Shown here in pieces: positions 40,437 to 41,720 of a stretch of DNA of 41,720 nucleotides; position 1 is the first letter of the stretch; each line of letters starts with the position of its first letter. This DNA is from an uncultured Lachnospiraceae bacterium. Lineage in GTDB: Bacteria > Bacillota > Clostridia > Lachnospirales > Lachnospiraceae. A program made the position numbers and the translations under genes. The DNA lies in assembly GCA_947626395.1 (NCBI GenBank), contig CANQRU010000032.1, forward strand, positions 1-41,720. The letters are read 5' to 3'. The notes beneath the pieces are model-generated. The model did not search any database and had not been told where the DNA came from. It saw only the letters and a program-made list of their open reading frames with translations.

Positions 40437-41588
40437 ATGGAATATATTACAACGACATTGTCGAATCTTCTTCAGCAGACGGCGTTCCTCAATCTGTCCT
40501 TTGGCAATCTGGTCATGATCGCTGTGGCCTGTTTCTTCCTGTATCTGGCCATCAGAAAGGGATTTGAACCGTTGCTGTTGGTGCCCATCGCGTTCGGTAT
40601 GCTCCTTGTGAACATTTATCCGGACATCATGGTGCACCCGGAGGATTCGTCCACCGGTACAGGCGGCCTTCTGTACTACTTCTTCCAGCTGGATGAGTGG
40701 GCGATCCTGCCGTCTCTGATCTTCATGGGCGTAGGCGCCCAGACCGACTTCGGTCCGCTGATCGCGAATCCCAAGAGCTTCCTTTTGGGCGCGGCGGCCC
40801 AGTTCGGTATCTACACCGCATATTTTATGGCCATCTTCATGGGCTTCAATGACCGCGCGGCGGCCGCTATCTCCATCATCGGCGGCGCTGACGGCCCGAC
40901 ATCCATTTTCCTGGCCAGCAAGCTGGGACAGACCGGCCTTATGGGACCGATCGCCGTGGCGGCTTACTCCTACATGGCGCTGGTTCCGATTATCCAGCCG
41001 CCGATCATGAAGCTGTTCACCACGGAAGAAGAGCGCAAGATCAAGATGGAGCAGCTTCGTCCGGTTTCCAAGCTGGAGAAGATCCTGTTCCCGATCATTG
41101 TTACGATCGTGGTCTGCCTGATCCTGCCGTCTACGGCACCTCTTGTCGGCATGCTGATGCTGGGCAACCTGTTCCGTGAGAGCGGCGTGGTCAAGCAGCT
41201 GACCGAGACCGCCAGCAACGCGATGATGTACATCGTGGTCATCCTGCTGGGAACCTCCGTAGGCGCGACCACCAGCGCCGAGGCGTTCCTGAATATGGAC
41301 ACCATCAAGATCGTGGCCCTGGGCCTGATCGCTTTCGCGGTCGGTACGGCGGCGGGCGTCCTGTTCGGCAAGCTGATGTGCAAGGTGACCGGAGGCAAGA
41401 TCAATCCGTTAATCGGTTCCGCGGGCGTGTCCGCCGTTCCAATGGCGGCCCGTGTGTCCCAGAAGGTGGGCGCCCAGGCCGATCCGACCAACTTCCTGCT
41501 GATGCACGCCATGGGTCCGAACGTGGCCGGCGTTATCGGTACGGCAGTGGCGGCCGGTACCTTTATGGCGATCTTCGGTGTGAAGTAA
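40437..41588 (+). CDS. oadB: Sodium-translocating decarboxylase beta subunit (OadB/MmdB/GcdB family)
   Basis: A 383-residue polytopic membrane protein that decarboxylates carboxybiotin and pumps sodium ions out. The family hallmark GGADGPTSIFLASKLG is present near residue 150, with the second conserved region SAGVSAVPMAARVSQ and a C-terminal MHAMGPNVAGVIGTA. About ten membrane helices and two re-entrant regions are expected, and the length fits the family. It follows the biotin carrier by 41 bases and precedes an OadA-like gene by 97 bases. Confidence 0.95.
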   Translation: MEYITTTLSNLLQQTAFLNLSFGNLVMIAVACFFLYLAIRKGFEPLLLVPIAFGMLLVNIYPDIMVHPEDSSTGTGGLLYYFFQLDEWAILPSLIFMGVGAQTDFGPLIANPKSFLLGAAAQFGIYTAYFMAIFMGFNDRAAAAISIIGGADGPTSIFLASKLGQTGLMGPIAVAAYSYMALVPIIQPPIMKLFTTEEERKIKMEQLRPVSKLEKILFPIIVTIVVCLILPSTAPLVGMLMLGNLFRESGVVKQLTETASNAMMYIVVILLGTSVGATTSAEAFLNMDTIKIVALGLIAFAVGTAAGVLFGKLMCKVTGGKINPLIGSAGVSAVPMAARVSQKVGAQADPTNFLLMHAMGPNVAGVIGTAVAAGTFMAIFGVK

Positions 41589-41685
41589 AATGAACGGGCG
41601 GGCCGGCTGCGCAGGCAGGCAGACGAATACCTGCGGGCGCGGGCCTGCGAGTCGAAAATGAATGAAAATAACAGGAGGTAATACA

Positions 41686-41720
41686 ATGGCTGAGATACAG
41701 AAAAAACCGGTAAAGATTGT
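41686..41720 (+). CDS. Start of an OadA/PycB-like carboxyltransferase, cut by window edge
   Basis: Only MAEIQKKPVKIV is inside the window, preceded by AGGAGG with good spacing. This opening matches what I recall of oxaloacetate decarboxylase alpha or pyruvate carboxylase B subunits, and the context after OadB agrees. The assignment rests on eleven to twelve codons and context. Confidence 0.6.
   Translation, partial: MAEIQKKPVKI

Noticed and set aside
41589-41685. GC-rich inverted segments between oadB and the next gene as a terminator
   Set aside because: Pairing is imperfect and there is no T tract; the operon most likely continues.

Overview
The window looks like a chromosome segment of a Lachnospiraceae-type Clostridium (Bacillota). 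This is an inference from strong Shine-Dalgarno sites, class B sortase, a ZTP riboswitch over purine genes, a secretin-less Tad pilus locus with a DUF5702-type protein, cell-wall-binding repeats and a biotin-dependent sodium-pump operon. No transposase, integrase, CRISPR array or rRNA was seen.

Layout. 1-1126: the 5' part of a tRNA-Leu (minus) and a class B sortase. 1213-3364: promoter, ZTP riboswitch with overlapping terminator, then a stand-alone IMP cyclohydrolase (PurO type) and a stand-alone AICAR formyltransferase. 3441-4511: an XRE regulator (minus) and a macro-domain protein (plus). 4530-25974: one apparent 21-kb operon with the Tad pilus machine (tadZ, tadA, tadB, tadC, a Flp-like pilin, two TadE-like pseudopilins, a 1195-residue DUF5702-type protein, a prepilin peptidase), a WG-repeat protein, an FHA protein, a PP2C phosphatase, small membrane proteins, three lipid-linked glycosylation proteins and a Ser/Thr kinase with an extracytoplasmic propeller-like region. 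26123-30748: a 1541-residue secreted protein with wall-binding repeats. 31011-35732: DegV protein, a large lipoprotein and a galactokinase-like kinase. 35925-37468 (minus): DAHP synthase and a PH-domain protein. 37708 to the end: carboxyltransferase, OadG-like lipoprotein, biotin carrier, OadB and the first codons of an OadA/PycB-like subunit.

The most interesting signal is regulatory. An 11-bp element close to CTAATAGAATT occurs as a direct-repeat pair with exactly 20 bp between copies in front of xre, the macro-domain gene, the Tad operon and, 21 kb away, the secreted repeat protein. At the last three, the second copy starts at base 5 of the -35 hexamer and the -10 begins 19 bp later. This predicts one regulon joining a macro-domain protein, a glycosylated and phospho-signalling-linked Tad pilus, and a wall-bound surface protein. 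A [KR]TV[ILV][MP] motif recurs in the kinase and just before the FHA domain, suggesting how the signalling proteins may connect.
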